From an uncultured Peptoniphilus sp. (lineage in GTDB: Bacteria > Bacillota > Clostridia > Tissierellales > Peptoniphilaceae), in assembly GCA_946999425.1 (NCBI GenBank), contig CAMQDG010000079.1, forward strand, positions 1-6,037: a DNA stretch of 6,037 nt, written 5' to 3'. The position numbers and the translations under genes are program-made. The notes beneath the pieces were generated by a model that searched no databases, was not told the origin of the DNA, and saw only the letters and a program-made list of their open reading frames with translations. Each line of letters opens with the position of its first letter. The first letter of the stretch is position 1. Shown here piece by piece: positions 5,162 to 6,037 of this stretch.

Positions 5162-5769
5162 AAAATTATTTAAAGGGCGAATTTTATAGACTAGGGAAGG
5201 ATAAATCAAACTACTTTTTATTTATTTTACCTCTTATTGCTTTAATTTTAGGAATTTTTGTAAATATAAATATTTTACCTGTAGATTATGCGGGAACGGA
5301 AAGAGCGGTAAATTCTTTAGTTTTATCTTTTGCTTTAGCAATGACAATTTTAGTGGCAAATCCTTCTTTTTACAGAGAATTTAAAGAGGGGGGACTTAAG
5401 AGGGGATTTGAATCAGGAATACGTCCCAGGGAAATATACCTTTCTAAGATAATAGTTACTAGTATATACGGGATTATAATTGCAACATATGCTTTTCTTA
5501 TTTTATTTATAGTCCTTGCCCTTAAAATGGATATAGGAGGAGCTTTTGAAATAATAAAAAGTTCTTCCCTACATTTACTTTTAGAAATGCCAATTCTTTT
5601 TTCTGTAATTGCCCTTATAATGGCCCTAAACTGTTTGATAAAAAAAGAAGCGGTAACAACTTTTATTTGGCTTTTTGCTATTAGCAATTTAAACTTTGTT
5701 GCTCGATTTTTAAATTATTTATTTAAAACTGATATTTTCCTTGAGCTTAATAAATTTTCCTTTCGATAA
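5158..5769 (+). CDS. ABC transporter permease 2, LanG-like, truncated by an in-frame TAA
   Basis: 203-residue membrane protein, paralogous to the preceding permease (shared loop EFKEGGLKRGFESG at 74-87). Hydrophobic helices are at about 18-38, 50-70, 95-122, 135-160 and 164-185: five rather than the expected six. The frame ends at TAA 5767-5769, but the same frame then stays open for 53 more codons encoding the missing sixth helix and a basic tail (5770-5931). The full length would be 256 sense codons plus the stop, matching the 262-residue sibling. So the gene appears interrupted by a single nonsense codon, either a true mutation or a sequencing error. The start is secure: AAGGAGG at 5143-5149 lies 8 bases upstream, and ATG overlaps the previous stop. 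A five-helix product may still insert in the membrane, but transporter function is doubtful. Confidence 0.8.
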   Translation: MKNYLKGEFYRLGKDKSNYFLFILPLIALILGIFVNINILPVDYAGTERAVNSLVLSFALAMTILVANPSFYREFKEGGLKRGFESGIRPREIYLSKIIVTSIYGIIIATYAFLILFIVLALKMDIGGAFEIIKSSSLHLLLEMPILFSVIALIMALNCLIKKEAVTTFIWLFAISNLNFVARFLNYLFKTDIFLELNKFSFR

Positions 5770-5931
5770 CTAATAGGAGCTATACCTATAGGTAATGAAA
5801 TTTTTCAAAATATAAAATTTTTAAATTTTGAAATAAATAATATTTTATTTATTTTCACTGTAAGTCTTGTTTATTTCATGATTTTTCATATAATTGGATT
5901 TACAAAATTAAAAACTAAAAGGTTGGAATAA
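5770..5931 (+). pseudogene. Detached C-terminal part of permease 2 (downstream of the in-frame stop)
   Basis: Directly after the TAA at 5767-5769 and in the same frame, 53 codons continue to a TAA at 5929-5931. They encode a short loop beginning LIGAIPIGNEIF, a clear hydrophobic helix (NILFIFTVSLVYFMIFHIIG) and a basic end (KLKTKRLE), corresponding to helix 6 and the basic tail of permease 1. No in-frame start with a ribosome site lies near its beginning; the ATG at 5795 is out of frame and soon stops. It is therefore best read as the remainder of the same gene. The final TAA overlaps the ATG of the next gene (TAATG), the layout expected of an intact operon with coupled translation. Confidence 0.78.
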
Positions 5932-6037
5932 TGAGCTTATTATTTCTTTTTATAATAGTAATTTTAATTTCATATATTATTTATCAAAAAAAGATAATAA
6001 AAAATTTTAAAGACAATTTTTTTTCGATTTTTAAAAA
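5931..6037 (+). CDS. 5' part of a membrane-anchored protein, possibly a sensor histidine kinase (partial)
   Basis: ATG at 5931 shares its A with the stop of the permease frame (TAATG), and AAGG at 5919-5922 lies 8 bases upstream. The frame is open to the window end (35 complete codons). The N-terminus MSLLFLFIIVILISYIIYQ is a single hydrophobic helix, followed by a lysine-rich stretch, KKIIKNFKDNF. This is compatible with kinases that have one short N-terminal anchor and no large sensor domain, which often accompany LanFEG-like transporters. Such a kinase would provide the partner missing for the second regulator. No catalytic motif is reached, so a membrane-anchored lipoprotein-like or small membrane protein remains equally possible. 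Gene presence is fairly secure; function is inference from context. Confidence 0.6.
   Translation, partial: MSLLFLFIIVILISYIIYQKKIIKNFKDNFFSIFK

Noticed and set aside
5370..5687. 105-codon - strand open frame within permease 2
   Set aside because: Its length is notable, but the + strand encodes a clear paralogue of permease 1 through the same bases, so this is a shadow frame.
5767..5775. Programmed stop-codon read-through (UAA CUA)
   Set aside because: The context resembles known read-through signals only loosely, and those mainly involve UGA; a simple nonsense mutation or sequencing error is far more likely.

Overview
The window is strongly AT-rich. Arg is mostly AGA/AGG, ATA is common for Ile, and ribosome sites are AGGAGG-like. 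This suggests a low-GC Gram-positive anaerobe; a Clostridia/Tissierellia-type organism (Peptoniphilaceae-like) is my best guess, but nothing in the sequence fixes the taxon. All convincing genes are on the + strand. No rRNA, tRNA or CRISPR array is visible.

Layout. Positions 3-86 may hold the last 27 codons of an upstream gene. Positions 87-683 have no credible gene: 96-535 is an almost unbroken chain of inverted repeats, followed by an A-rich, cytosine-free tract and then a promoter. A first two-component system follows: an OmpR/PhoB-type response regulator (695-1366) overlapping its histidine kinase (1347-2678). A second OmpR-type regulator (2705-3379) ends in an intrinsic terminator that overlaps its own stop codon. 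A separately promoted operon then encodes a BcrA/LanF-type ABC ATPase (3465-4376), a six-helix permease (4373-5161) and a second permease (5158-5769). The second permease is cut by an in-frame TAA, but its coding frame continues to 5931. The window ends inside a further gene starting at 5931 with a membrane-anchor N-terminus, possibly the kinase for the second regulator.

How the genes work together. The ATPase plus two related permeases look like a LanFEG/CprABC-type exporter protecting the cell from lantibiotics or other cell-envelope peptides, under two-component control. No lantibiotic precursor or modification gene is visible, so a resistance role is more likely than self-immunity.

The strongest new observation is regulatory. 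The second regulator and the ABC operon have matching promoters: tandem heptamers (CTTTAGA then CTTTAGA or CTTAAGA) with starts exactly 11 bp apart, then exactly 20 bp to a TATAAT/GATAAT -10, then exactly 6 bp to the Shine-Dalgarno. The first copy lies inside the 3' coding end of the kinase gene. This predicts that the second regulator activates both itself and the transporter. The first regulator has a different promoter with a 24-bp perfect palindrome. Other points of interest are the hairpin-dense region 96-535, a 27-bp direct repeat flanking most of it, and the interrupted permease.
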